DNA of 48,076 nucleotides from Candidatus Heimdallarchaeota archaeon (GTDB lineage Archaea; Asgardarchaeota; Heimdallarchaeia; Heimdallarchaeales; JAJRWK01), in contig JALTMP010000232.1 of the NCBI GenBank assembly GCA_027001645.1, positions 1 to 48,076 of the forward strand, read 5' to 3'. Positions within the stretch are counted from its first letter, which is position 1. Each line of letters starts with the position of its first letter. The notes under the pieces are model-generated. The model was not told where the DNA came from and made no database searches. It saw nothing but the letters and a program-made list of their open reading frames with translations. Made by a program: the position numbers and the translations under genes. Of this stretch, positions 8,474-16,700 are shown piece after piece.

Positions 8474-9313
8474 TCAGAGTAGCCCAGCTTTGGTCAGAAG
8501 AATGAATTCATCAACAGTTAAACCTCTACCGGATTTAAAGTTCTCAAAGGCAATAGTAAGCTCTCTGGAAACTTCTTCTTCCATTTTTTTTCTTTCCTCA
8601 GAATTTAGATTCCTCGGCAGGCGATCGATTTTCTTTTTGAAACGTTCATACAAGGCAAACAAACTCATATATTCATTATGGGCAAGTTCCGATTGCATCT
8701 TATATTCTCGTTCAGAGCGACTCAGACCTACAATTTTGGCCTTAATATTATTAAGCTCGTCCATTAGGTCAGAAAGCTTTTCAGCAAGAAGAATGGCTTC
8801 TTCAACCCTATCATGGATAGACTGATCTAAACGTTCTAGCTCCTCGGTTGCATGTAATAAAGAATCGACAATAATTGTTTCAGATCGTAACACATCGAGT
8901 TTTTCTTGGAGCTCATTTAATCGTGAAATCAATTCCTTTTCTTCATTAAAGCTTAGTTGTCGAGTTTCATATTCCCATTCTAGCTTCTTGATTTGAGCTT
9001 GTAAGTGTAGCATCCTTCTCTTTTTCAAAATCGAACCTCTTATTTTTTCATAGTCTTTGATAGGATCAATCTGGCTTTTCTTTTTTAGCTCTTCTTGCCT
9101 CAGTTGCATTTGGGTGAGTTCTTCGTTTAGTTGAACAACTTGTTCCTGATAGGACTTGAGAACCGCCATTTTTTCCTGCAATAGTTTCTGCCACTTATCG
9201 ATTTCCTCCCGGACACTCTTGCTCTTAGTAAAGAAAGCATCTCTGATTTCTCTCAAATGCTGCAGCTTCAGCCGAACTGTGTCCAGATCTAATAAATCGT
9301 CTTGGCGTTTCAC
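8474..9313 (-). CDS. Archaeal coiled-coil protein (COG1340-like)
   Basis: A protein of about 279 aa, almost wholly helical and charged, with long heptad-rich coiled coils and a short C-terminal segment (F-K-S-G-R-G-L-T-V-D-E-F) reminiscent of uncharacterised archaeal coiled-coil proteins of the COG1340 type. Function unknown. The frame is open upstream to ATG 9340 and ATG 9400, but those starts overlap the GPN GTPase gene. A GTG at 9313-9311, four bases after that gene's stop with GGGTGA spanning the stop codon, is the natural coupled start. The tight coupling suggests the two proteins act together, perhaps with the coiled coil as a partner of the GTPase (inference). Confidence 0.72.
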   Translation of the reverse strand: MKRQDDLLDLDTVRLKLQHLREIRDAFFTKSKSVREEIDKWQKLLQEKMAVLKSYQEQVVQLNEELTQMQLRQEELKKKSQIDPIKDYEKIRGSILKKRRMLHLQAQIKKLEWEYETRQLSFNEEKELISRLNELQEKLDVLRSETIIVDSLLHATEELERLDQSIHDRVEEAILLAEKLSDLMDELNNIKAKIVGLSRSEREYKMQSELAHNEYMSLFALYERFKKKIDRLPRNLNSEERKKMEEEVSRELTIAFENFKSGRGLTVDEFILLTKAGLL

Positions 9314-9317
9314 ATGA

Positions 9318-10088
9318 TCACCCGAATACTTCGTGGTCATCACCCCACATTCTTTGCAACATTCCAAAGGCAATTTCCATGTTTTCGTTGGTTTCTGCAC
9401 TCACAGCAGGAAATTCAGACACGTAGCTATGGTTTTTCAGAACTTCAGTTATGTCTCTTGATAAGTCGGCTTCGAGTTGTGTTCCTTCTTGTAATAAATC
9501 TGTGATAAGAAGTTCAGGGTCTTCTCCCCATTTTAACAAACGATCCTTGGTTTCTGGACGAAGTAGGTCACTTTTGGTAATCAGAAGAGTCTGGGGAAGT
9601 TGTAAACGGTAAGAGACACTTAAGGAGAGCAATAATATGCTTACAAAGCTACTCGCTGTGGAAGCCAGAGTTGGATCAACAAGGAATAGCCCTGCTCCAA
9701 TATTATCGGTTCCTAAGAGAAGCTTCTGAATGATAGGACCGCTTTGGCGATAAGCAAAGATTTCCATTTGGCCAGGAGTATCCACTAGAACGTATTCAGG
9801 CCCAACGGTTTCAATATCTGTGATTAGTTTATCAATCACAGTCAACACATGATCCATGGCGGCCATCAGTGCCCCGTTAGGGCCCAACATGTAATTCTCT
9901 GTAATCTTATCAATATCTATGTACTCTCGAACATCAATATGGGGAGAATAAGGCAGCACTTTTACTCCCGGATCTAAATTCAGAATGGCAACATCTAATT
10001 CTACGAGCTCCATCCAGTGATGCAGCGCATATGTCATCAAACTTTTCCCACTTCCAGCTGGACCAAGGATGAAGCCAAACTTACTCAC
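9318..10088 (-). CDS. GPN-loop GTPase (archaeal PAB0955 type)
   Basis: Homodimeric GTPase of the Gpn/XAB1 family; eukaryotic members assemble RNA polymerase II, and the archaeal role is unsettled. Seen: Walker A G-P-A-G-S-G-K-S (9-16), the diagnostic G-P-N insertion (69-71) that reaches across the dimer to the gamma-phosphate, D-T-P-G-Q (103-107), and a T-K-S-D base motif. Length 256 aa is typical. The start is GTG at 10088 (an ATG six bases upstream runs into a stop). The downstream coiled-coil gene starts four bases after its stop, so the two are translationally coupled. Confidence 0.93.
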   Translation of the reverse strand: MSKFGFILGPAGSGKSLMTYALHHWMELVELDVAILNLDPGVKVLPYSPHIDVREYIDIDKITENYMLGPNGALMAAMDHVLTVIDKLITDIETVGPEYVLVDTPGQMEIFAYRQSGPIIQKLLLGTDNIGAGLFLVDPTLASTASSFVSILLLSLSVSYRLQLPQTLLITKSDLLRPETKDRLLKWGEDPELLITDLLQEGTQLEADLSRDITEVLKNHSYVSEFPAVSAETNENMEIAFGMLQRMWGDDHEVFG

Positions 10089-10172
10089 ATGGAAACCTAA
10101 ACCTTAGCGATATATCCTTTTTCCGATAGAATCCTTCCCTCATTTAAGGATTCACAAAGAGTTTGGGATTTC

Positions 10173-11018
10173 TCAAGTTTCTTCTCTTTCGGGATTTTCT
10201 TCGTGAACAGCACGGATTTCTCCAAATTTTGCTGCAGGAAACGCCTTTTTGAGAAATAGTTTTATTTCCTTTGTAATTTGGGCCACTTGAGTAGGATCCG
10301 TTGTAAACCCATAGATGTTGAAATCTAGGAGCGGATTGCCTTCTGATCCCTTAGGATGAGTTTTGAAATTTACTTGGGGGTATTCTTTTACAAGCTTGGT
10401 TAGAACAGCACTAATCTCTGATTCTGGGACCCCCTCGATGTAAAAACCGAAAACCGAAAAACTAAGACCCCTCGCCTTCATTTCTTCTTGAATCCTCGGA
10501 AGAACTTCTTCTTTCATTATTGCTTTCATCTCGGCAGGGACCCCTGGTAGGCAGATTATAGACGTTTCATTAAGATCAAGCCAACAAGCTGGTGCTGCGC
10601 CAACGGAGTTGAACAAAGGATTGCTACCCTTGGGCAATAGAGCCATTTTTTCCCGAGCTGGATTTAGCTCGTATCCTCTTTCCTTGTAAAAAATGGTTAT
10701 CCAATTTAGAGCGATTTGATTCAATTCAAGAGGAAGGTTTGCGGCGTCAGCAACACATTCCAACTGAATGTCATCAAATGTGGGACCCAACCCTCCAGTA
10801 ATGAAAACAAAGCGAGGTTTACGATTGATGCTTTCCCTAATGATTTCTACAGCTTCTCTCTTGACATCGCGAAACATGATTCCTCGAATGGGGGTGACAC
10901 CTAGTCTGACTAATTCTCTACAAATCCATGTTGCGTTCGTATTTATTGTTCTCCCGATTAATAATTCATTACCCATTGATAGTATTTCAGCTGTAATTTC
11001 ACTGGAAAGCATTGACAC
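10173..11018 (-). CDS. CinA/MoaB-domain protein (NMN deamidase-related)
   Basis: A 281-aa protein with a molybdopterin-binding-type (MoCF) domain as in the N-terminal half of CinA. It shows the opening M-G-N-E-L-L-I-G-R-T-I-N-T-N (15-28), G-G-L-G-P-T-F-D-D (75-83) and the L-P-G-V-P-x-E-M block about residue 155, all CinA hallmarks. The C-terminal CinA deamidase domain is absent; archaea commonly have this stand-alone form, often annotated as NMN deamidase-related. The CinA N-domain hydrolyses ADP-ribose-like pyrophosphates in bacteria; activity here is unproven. Start is GTG 11018 or ATG 11012, the latter just after GGGTG. It stands apart from its neighbours by about 85-150 bases. Confidence 0.85.
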   Translation of the reverse strand: MSMLSSEITAEILSMGNELLIGRTINTNATWICRELVRLGVTPIRGIMFRDVKREAVEIIRESINRKPRFVFITGGLGPTFDDIQLECVADAANLPLELNQIALNWITIFYKERGYELNPAREKMALLPKGSNPLFNSVGAAPACWLDLNETSIICLPGVPAEMKAIMKEEVLPRIQEEMKARGLSFSVFGFYIEGVPESEISAVLTKLVKEYPQVNFKTHPKGSEGNPLLDFNIYGFTTDPTQVAQITKEIKLFLKKAFPAAKFGEIRAVHEENPEREET

Positions 11019-11169
11019 CCAATTGCTCTAATGCTAATGGTCTAAATATGTCTTGATATGGAGTGCAAGAAAATGTGCTAAGACGCATCATGGACAAGAC
11101 ACGGTTCCCCATATGAATTCAATATATCCATGATGATACCGAAAAGTGAGAGAACCTATAAACAAACCT

Positions 11170-12195
11170 CTATTTTTCTGAATTCCTATGTTTTGCTTGT
11201 TCTATCAATCGAGTGGTAGATCTGCCCTCGATTCTTGCAGACAATCGTTCTACTCTAATATGCGGATAACCCTTTTCTTCAAGAAATGAGAGAATGCCTT
11301 CAATTTCCATTCTTTGATCATGACCCATTACAATCAGATCGGGGCGAAATTGAAGAGCTGTTTGCAAATAGTTTTGTCTTTGCCCAAGGAGTGCCAAGTC
11401 AACAGGACGTAGTTGTTCGAGAATCTTACGTCTTTCTTCTTCTGGTTTAATGGGTTTTCGCTGTTTGAACTTCATGACAGTCTCGTCCCTAGCAACAATC
11501 ACCAAGAGATAGTCCCCAAGGCTCTTTGCTTCTTGAAGGGTTGCAAGATGTCCAGCGTGCAACAAGTCGTAGACACCTCCAGTGAATACAACTCGAAGCA
11601 AAGAACGACCAGAATAGGTCAATTCATATCCTTCTCCAGCAGGTACTAACGCTCCAGCCCCTATAAGTTCCTGAGTGAGTTGCTGCGCACGTTGATCAGT
11701 CATGCAAGAAATGCTCTTTGGAATAAACGGCTTAGAGAAATAGAATGCCGATAAAGCTTTTTTTAAAATACAAAGATTATCAGACTTTCTTAATTGTATT
11801 CGTCTTCCTGGAAATTCAAGGCGGATACGATCTCCATCTTCGAGTCCAAGAGAATCTCGAAGCTTGGACTCCGCAATGATTTCAACAGTTGTCTCAGTGT
11901 GACTAGTTTTGTGCGGTGCAACAATTGCGGCGGGCGTGCCATTGATGTCAACATGGGCAAGCTGAATAGCACCAAATTGTTTGCCTTCCCATCGAAAAGA
12001 CCGGACATATTCTCCTTTTTGCTCTACGTATTGCCAAACAAGGTGACTTTCCTTTTTTCTAAGTTCGAGGTTTAGGGTTCCGGGGAATACCTCTAGGCCC
12101 ATTAGATCACGAAAAGCATTGCGATAGGGAGGTAATGAGCAGAAACGGCGACCCCTACCCAGACCAGAAACCACGATTCCCGTAACCGTTTTCAT
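11170..12195 (-). CDS. Fused CTP-dependent riboflavin kinase / FAD synthetase (RibK-RibL)
   Basis: A 341-aa two-enzyme fusion. Residues 1-135 match archaeal CTP-dependent riboflavin kinase (DUF120): S-G-L-G-R-G-R-R-F near the start, then V-F-P-G-T-L-N-L-E-L (37-46) and a C-terminal small barrel (L-E-D-G-D-R-I-R-L). Residues about 166-200 look like a partial winged helix (M-T-D-Q-R through Y-S-G-R-S). Residues 201-341 match archaeal FAD synthetase RibL: F-T-G-G-V-Y-D-L-L-H-A-G-H (HxGH at 213-216), V-A-R-D-E-T-V, R-K-P-I-K-P-E-E-E-R-R, and R-S-T-T-R-L-I (325-331). It would turn riboflavin into FMN and then FAD. Its ATG follows the translin stop by one base, with GGGGAA over that stop, so the genes are coupled. 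Confidence 0.88.
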   Translation of the reverse strand: MKTVTGIVVSGLGRGRRFCSLPPYRNAFRDLMGLEVFPGTLNLELRKKESHLVWQYVEQKGEYVRSFRWEGKQFGAIQLAHVDINGTPAAIVAPHKTSHTETTVEIIAESKLRDSLGLEDGDRIRLEFPGRRIQLRKSDNLCILKKALSAFYFSKPFIPKSISCMTDQRAQQLTQELIGAGALVPAGEGYELTYSGRSLLRVVFTGGVYDLLHAGHLATLQEAKSLGDYLLVIVARDETVMKFKQRKPIKPEEERRKILEQLRPVDLALLGQRQNYLQTALQFRPDLIVMGHDQRMEIEGILSFLEEKGYPHIRVERLSARIEGRSTTRLIEQAKHRNSEK

Positions 12196-12198
12196 TGT

Positions 12199-12825
12199 TT
12201 ATTCCCCAGAATATCGATCCAATTTGGATTCTAGTTTGAGAGTTAACACGGCGCGAGTGTAATCGCTCTCGCTTTGTTCAAGAATATATCGAATGCGGTC
12301 GATTTTTTTCCTGAGATTCGAAATGAGCCCTTTTGAAAATTCCATTTGCATCATCGATGAGTAAATCTCGCTGATGAGCTCAACAAGGCGCTTAGGTCTT
12401 TCAGTTTCTCCTCGCGAAAGATCCCGAAGTAGAATCCTCCGCAATTCTCCAGGAACATCTCCTATTCCAAGGAGAAATAATTCTTCGGGAACACCTAATT
12501 CCTTTGGGGTGGGAAGAGGGGTATTATTTATGATAGCATAGAGGATTTCGGCCTCACAGTACTCTTCAATTCCAGAATGAACACCTCCCCAGCCTAAAAA
12601 CCAAGGATGTTTCTCAAGGAGAGTCATGACATTGACTAACATTGCTTTTGCTTCAGAAAGCCATCTTTGAACAGAGTCCATGTCTTCACGCTGAATGGCT
12701 TGAATGACTTTTCCGCTAGCGAGCGTTAGTTGTCTATTGAATTGCAACAATTGCTCCCTGACTTTATCTTTAATTTCGAATGTTTGGTATAGAGAGGAAA
12801 TCAAGTCAGATATTTCGGAATTCAC
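12199..12825 (-). CDS. Translin/TRAX-family RNA-binding protein
   Basis: All-helical nucleic-acid-binding protein of the translin fold, 208 aa as usual. The signature block G-G-V-H-S-G-I-E-E-Y-C-E-A-E (80-93) contains the acidic residues that in TRAX form part of the RNase site, and G-I-G-D-V-P-G-E-L-R-R (120-130) is a second family block. Eukaryotic translin-TRAX (C3PO) degrades RNA fragments; archaeal homologues form TRAX-like octamers. The start is GTG 12825; an rc CTTTATAG box near 12848-12855 sits about 25 bases upstream, suggesting a leaderless message. The gene is first in an operon with the RibK-RibL fusion; the reason for that pairing is unknown. Confidence 0.87.
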   Translation of the reverse strand: MNSEISDLISSLYQTFEIKDKVREQLLQFNRQLTLASGKVIQAIQREDMDSVQRWLSEAKAMLVNVMTLLEKHPWFLGWGGVHSGIEEYCEAEILYAIINNTPLPTPKELGVPEELFLLGIGDVPGELRRILLRDLSRGETERPKRLVELISEIYSSMMQMEFSKGLISNLRKKIDRIRYILEQSESDYTRAVLTLKLESKLDRYSGE

Positions 12826-12904
12826 TATGGTGAATAAAAACCGAGAACTATAAAGTTCTATCTAAGGGAGAAAGTAGCCGAAAAATGAAAATAACGCTAG
12901 AAAC

Positions 12905-13291
12905 TTAAGATAGAAGCTGGGCGATCTTTTGGGCCGCTTGTTGCATGTCCAGAAAAATTAGGCCGAGTTTGGCGTCTTTTCTAGCGGAGACAGCAAGTAC
13001 TGCGTTGGGGCCAGCCGCTGTCGAGATCACATATCCATTGGAGCCTTCGACAAAAATCTTCTCAAGATTACCCCGTTTCAACTCTTGAGAGACTCGCTCT
13101 CCTAGGCTTAGCATTGATGCAGTCATCGCAGCTAGCATGGTTTCTTCAATGTCGTCTGGCAATGATGCTGCAATGGGAAGCCCTTCAATGCTGACAACAG
13201 CTGCTGCTTCGATTTCTCTAATGTTCATTTCTAGTTCTTTTAATATACTTCGCAATTCAGTTTGTTTTGATTCGAATCCAATGTCAAACAA
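12905..13291 (-). CDS. Roadblock/LC7 domain protein
   Basis: A 128-aa single-domain Roadblock/LC7 protein. It follows the fold: amphipathic helix (L-R-S-I-L-K-E-L), strand A-A-A-V-V-S-I-E-G-L-P-I-A-A, long helix with M-L-A-A-M-T-A-S-M-L-S-L-G-E-R, two-stranded hairpin with G-S-N-G-Y-V-I, and a terminal helix. Roadblock proteins such as MglB bind small GTPases as dimers and act as GAP or scaffold. The start is TTG 13291 with GAGGG upstream; a later ATG would remove the first helix. It lies 164 bases downstream of an MglA-like GTPase and close to another Roadblock gene, so a GTPase-regulator role is a good inference. Confidence 0.88.
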   Translation of the reverse strand: MFDIGFESKQTELRSILKELEMNIREIEAAAVVSIEGLPIAASLPDDIEETMLAAMTASMLSLGERVSQELKRGNLEKIFVEGSNGYVISTAAGPNAVLAVSARKDAKLGLIFLDMQQAAQKIAQLLS

Positions 13292-13454
13292 TGTGATCGG
13301 CCCTCGCCTTTGTGTTTATGACACTAGTACTTACTTCGTCTTTGATTTTAATGCTTTCTGTGTAGTGTATTCATCCTATTGATTTTTTGATGGCGAAAGA
13401 AGGGCAAAAGTGTATGACTTCAGCGCTAACTTATCCGTTGAGGCAGAAATTAGA

Positions 13455-14051
13455 CTATTCAGTAGTGGTTGGCTTTGTTTCAGCGCTGGGAGCATAAAGC
13501 TTTCTCAGGATGATTTCGCGGGACAGACTTTGAAAGGCTCGTTTAACGCCCACTCCTTTAGTTGCGATTGTTTCAAATACAGGGGTTCCGGGTGGAAATG
13601 ATAGATCCTTGATCATGTCGTCTCGAGCCATCGCGTTGGGAAGATCTCTTTTGTTTAGAACAATTACCAAGGGAATTTCACTGCCAAGCTTTTCCCCGAA
13701 GAATAGGCGAAGCTCATCTGCAGATTCAATGTTATCATTTCTTAGTTCAGGATTGGAATCTGCAACGAAAAGTAATCCATCAACTCCTTTGAGAATTAAC
13801 TTTCGTTGATCACGATGCCTTCTTTGCCCCGCAACAGTGTAGACATCTAACAATACCTTGCCAGTTGCGCTAAACGGGACAAAATCAAAATAAATCGTTC
13901 TCCCACTGGGATCTTCTACAGAGGTCAGACTCCCCTTCAATAGGCCCTGTACTTGATCATGCAAGTATCGGAGGAGCGTGGTTTTGCCGGATAATGATGG
14001 GCCGACAAAAACAACTTTGAAATGAATTCTTCCCTTGGTATCCTTTCGCAT
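13455..14051 (-). CDS. MglA-like small GTPase
   Basis: A 198-aa Ras-superfamily GTPase of the MglA-like group. P-loop G-P-S-L-S-G-K-T (17-24), switch I region D-P-S-G-R-T-I-Y-F-D-F, switch II V-Y-T-V-A-G-Q-R-R-H-R-D, base motif N-K-R-D-L-P. As in bacterial MglA, the Asp of the DxxG motif is replaced by Thr (T-V-A-G-Q) while the catalytic Gln remains. The region L-I-L-K-G-V-D-G-L-L-F-V-A-D-S is close to MglA wording. No C-terminal prenylation or N-terminal myristoylation signal is visible. ATG start with GGAG nine bases upstream. Flanked by two Roadblock genes on the same strand, the arrangement of an MglA/MglB module. Confidence 0.92.
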   Translation of the reverse strand: MRKDTKGRIHFKVVFVGPSLSGKTTLLRYLHDQVQGLLKGSLTSVEDPSGRTIYFDFVPFSATGKVLLDVYTVAGQRRHRDQRKLILKGVDGLLFVADSNPELRNDNIESADELRLFFGEKLGSEIPLVIVLNKRDLPNAMARDDMIKDLSFPPGTPVFETIATKGVGVKRAFQSLSREIILRKLYAPSAETKPTTTE

Positions 14052-14108
14052 GCTTCTTTTCTCCTTCCTTTGTTCAGCAGTTTACAATAGAGATTTGGGT
14101 CTTGTCCA

Positions 14109-14444
14109 TTAAGACATTAAACTTCGAGATGTTTTATCTGGCCTCTCCCTTATGGCAATGACAATGTAGTCTTGTTCAAGAGCTACCAGGATCTCGCCAG
14201 TGGTTAGATCTAATGTGAAGAAATTAAGTTCTCCCCTATTGATCTGTTTTGTTGCTAAGTTTGCTTTGCCCACTAGGGAAGCAAATACTGCAGCAGCGAC
14301 TTCGGCATCATCTGAGGTGAAGGAAGGGTCCTTCGATTGATATGCAAGAGGAAATCCCTCCTCATTTGCAATGACTACGGATTTGACACCGTTATATTTG
14401 AGTAGGTTTTCTAATATGGGTTGGAATTTGCGCTGTGATAACAA
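14109..14444 (-). CDS. Roadblock/LC7 domain protein (second copy)
   Basis: A 111-aa Roadblock/LC7 protein, different in sequence from the one at 12905. Helix L-E-N-L-L-K-Y, strand V-K-S-V-V-I-A-N-E-E-G-F-P-L-A, central helix E-V-A-A-A-V-F-A-S-L-V-G-K-A, then paired strands E-L-N-F-F-T-L-D and E-I-L-V-A-L-E, and a final basic tail. The start is TTG 14444 with GAGG upstream. It is first of three minus-strand genes (Roadblock, GTPase, Roadblock), 57 bases before the GTPase. The gene is divergent from the V4R-like gene at 14618, with a 173-base shared upstream region. Two non-identical Roadblocks could form a heterodimer on the GTPase (inference). Confidence 0.85.
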   Translation of the reverse strand: MLSQRKFQPILENLLKYNGVKSVVIANEEGFPLAYQSKDPSFTSDDAEVAAAVFASLVGKANLATKQINRGELNFFTLDLTTGEILVALEQDYIVIAIRERPDKTSRSLMS

Positions 14445-14617
14445 GCATCACTCGCCTCAGAAATCTCTAAGTTGTTTATTCTTTTAAGGAGTTTTATACA
14501 TTTGCCCTAGGTGATCTGCTAGAAAACAAATTCGCATTGTGTTTCAATTAAGCAAAAATACATCAGCAACTTTATGTAAGTGCTCCTATCGAAGATTCGA
14601 AAGAGAGGAGATCAGGC

Positions 14618-15775
14618 GTGTCGACGATCAAATCGATATGGACCAAATTCGGAAGTGAAAAAATCCGTAATAGTCAAGTGCTGAGAACTTTAATCAATGC
14701 GCTATTGGAACTTGGTGAGCAAGCCCATACACAAGGGGAAGGAAATACGGAAGTGTATAAATTAGGCATTGCGAGGATCTTTCGAGAATATTTCCAACCG
14801 GATATCGCGTATAATATTAACGAGCAGATCCAAATGTTTCTCCTCACATTGGGATGGAAGAATAGCGAAATCAGAGTGATTTCCGCCACAGAAGCGAGGG
14901 CCGTTTTAGGAAATAATCGGTTTATCCCAGAAACAGGCATCTCTCATGAAGCTATAAAAATCTTTATTGAGGGGATCTTCACAGGAATTGGATACTATGT
15001 ATTCTCAAAAGAAGTCAAAGTAGAAGCAACTTTTGATGAATTGGCGGGAGCGGTCTGGAATGTTGTTTTATCGCCTAGCAGTAGCATGCAAATCGAAGCC
15101 AGGTCTCAAGCCATAGACTATGCCAGCTCTCCCTCCCCTCAATTTGGCAGCAAGAAGGAAGCAGTAATCAACCAAGCAACGTCTCCAATCTCTAGTAGCT
15201 TGGAAGAGGAAATCCAAGATTACATAGCAAACATTGACCCAGAACAAATCCTTACACCGATTTTCAATAAATCTCTAGGAATAGAGACACTATATCGCAT
15301 ATTGATTGAAATCATGTCTGACTTCATCCGAACAAAATATCAAACTAACCCACTTGAACACGCAGGAAATGTAGATCATAAAGTGGCGGTTTTAATCTTG
15401 GTGAAATTCCTTGTTGAAAAATCGTTAGCTGAAGGAATCCCGACGGGTACAACAGGATACGATGTTGGGAAATTTTTTGGAAAGGGAGTCATAGGCATTG
15501 CTGGAAACGATCCGAATGTAATTCTCATTCAAGAGATTACAGAATCCCAGAGTACTACGATTATAAGAGACATAAAAGCAAGATGCTTCTGTTTCCTCAA
15601 ACCCGGCGAACGTTGCCAACCCAGTAACGTTCAGTTATGTGATTTCGTTATGGGCATATGGGAGGGGGCGCTTACGGAGATTTTGGGTAAAGAATTCAAA
15701 TTTACTAATAGGTACCCTGCAACCAAACGGAAAGACAAGTATTGCTTAATGGAACTCTCAATTAAGACAACTTAA
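14618..15775 (+). CDS. Tandem V4R/TRAPP-like domain protein
   Basis: A 385-aa protein that appears to contain two related domains. Residues 194-385 look like a V4R domain (fold shared with Bet3-type TRAPP subunits): helices, a beta hairpin, then C-F-C-F-L-K-P-G-E-R-C with cysteines at 323, 325, 333, 341 and 376, a glycine-containing helix (M-G-I-W-E-G-A-L) and a final strand. Residues 1-152 end in a parallel pattern (I-E-G-I-F-T-G-I-G-Y, then a strand pair) but lack the cysteines; a low-complexity linker of about 40 residues joins them. V4R domains bind small molecules or metals; TRAPP relatives act on Rab GTPases. GTG start with AGAGAGGAG seven bases upstream. Divergent from the Roadblock-GTPase genes. 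Family call moderate. Confidence 0.6.
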   Translation: MSTIKSIWTKFGSEKIRNSQVLRTLINALLELGEQAHTQGEGNTEVYKLGIARIFREYFQPDIAYNINEQIQMFLLTLGWKNSEIRVISATEARAVLGNNRFIPETGISHEAIKIFIEGIFTGIGYYVFSKEVKVEATFDELAGAVWNVVLSPSSSMQIEARSQAIDYASSPSPQFGSKKEAVINQATSPISSSLEEEIQDYIANIDPEQILTPIFNKSLGIETLYRILIEIMSDFIRTKYQTNPLEHAGNVDHKVAVLILVKFLVEKSLAEGIPTGTTGYDVGKFFGKGVIGIAGNDPNVILIQEITESQSTTIIRDIKARCFCFLKPGERCQPSNVQLCDFVMGIWEGALTEILGKEFKFTNRYPATKRKDKYCLMELSIKTT

Positions 15776-15808
15776 GAGATAAAAATCAAAGGGCGATAGG
15801 AGCTGGAG

Positions 15809-16642
15809 CTAGTCTTGCCGCTTGGCTTCGATGGCTTGGATTACGGTTTCAAGCATTGGGGCGACTTGCTGATACGAGTTCCCCATGACCCTTAAGGCGT
15901 CTTCAAGAATTTGTTGGTGAGAATACGTTGCAACAATTTGCCTCAGTTCAGAGGTATCTTTCTCAATAAATTTCTCCGCAATTTTTGTCATCAAAGGAAT
16001 GGAGCGAATCAGATTATCCACAATTGTGAATGAGCCGGCGAGTGCTGTCCGAGACAATGGATTAAGGTCAATTGACACAACAAATTTGTTAGAAGCTCTC
16101 AATGCAATCGTGCGGTCACCGTCTTCCAACATTACAAGTACGATATCCGCCCTAGCAATGCCACGGTCATCAACATATCGTCTTTGATGAGAGATCCCCG
16201 ATAATGAGGTTCTATGAGAAAGATCAACACCAAGAACTTGCTTAGCACCAGCACCAAGAAGCGCTTTTTCGATAGCAATTTCACGTTCTCGGGATCGATA
16301 AAAGAGGTTTACTTCAAGGGGAGCAGAAATCGCCTCGGAAAGCTCGACTATTTCCTCAGGGACCAAAGCAGCAACGTTACCATTTACGCTAATGACGGGA
16401 TGTTTGCATAGAAGTATCTGGGCTATTGAAGCTTCCATGGCTTTTTTTGCACTTTCAATAGTTTTTTCTCCAAGAAGATAATCGAATGCCTCTCCTCTAC
16501 CGTGAGCGATTAGACCGGCCTTCGCAACTAACCCGTTTTCAAACCCTTCAACCAGTTTATGTCTAATACGGAGAGATTCTGATCGAGGATGATCATCAGG
16601 GATGAAATCCTCGTTTGTATCTGTCTTCGTCAATGCATTCAC
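15809..16642 (-). CDS. 4-phosphopantoate--beta-alanine ligase (phosphopantothenate synthetase)
   Basis: Archaeal enzyme joining 4-phosphopantoate and beta-alanine with ATP to give 4'-phosphopantothenate for CoA. The 277-aa sequence carries the family blocks H-P-R-S-E-S-L near residue 18, A-G-L-I-A-H-G-R-G-E-A-F-D-Y-L-L-G-E (42-59), H-P-V-I-S-V-N-G-N-V-A-A-L (80-92), L-E-D-G-D-R-T-I-A-L and S-I-D-L-N-P-L-S-R-T-A. Start is GTG 16642. Its partner, pantoate kinase, is 58 bases upstream on the same strand, so the two successive steps are co-transcribed. Together they replace bacterial PanC/PanK. Confidence 0.95.
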   Translation of the reverse strand: MNALTKTDTNEDFIPDDHPRSESLRIRHKLVEGFENGLVAKAGLIAHGRGEAFDYLLGEKTIESAKKAMEASIAQILLCKHPVISVNGNVAALVPEEIVELSEAISAPLEVNLFYRSREREIAIEKALLGAGAKQVLGVDLSHRTSLSGISHQRRYVDDRGIARADIVLVMLEDGDRTIALRASNKFVVSIDLNPLSRTALAGSFTIVDNLIRSIPLMTKIAEKFIEKDTSELRQIVATYSHQQILEDALRVMGNSYQQVAPMLETVIQAIEAKRQD

Positions 16643-16700
16643 CTAGCTTGTCTCTTTTGGGATTAGGAAGTATTGTCACATCAGATGATCTCTTCATATT

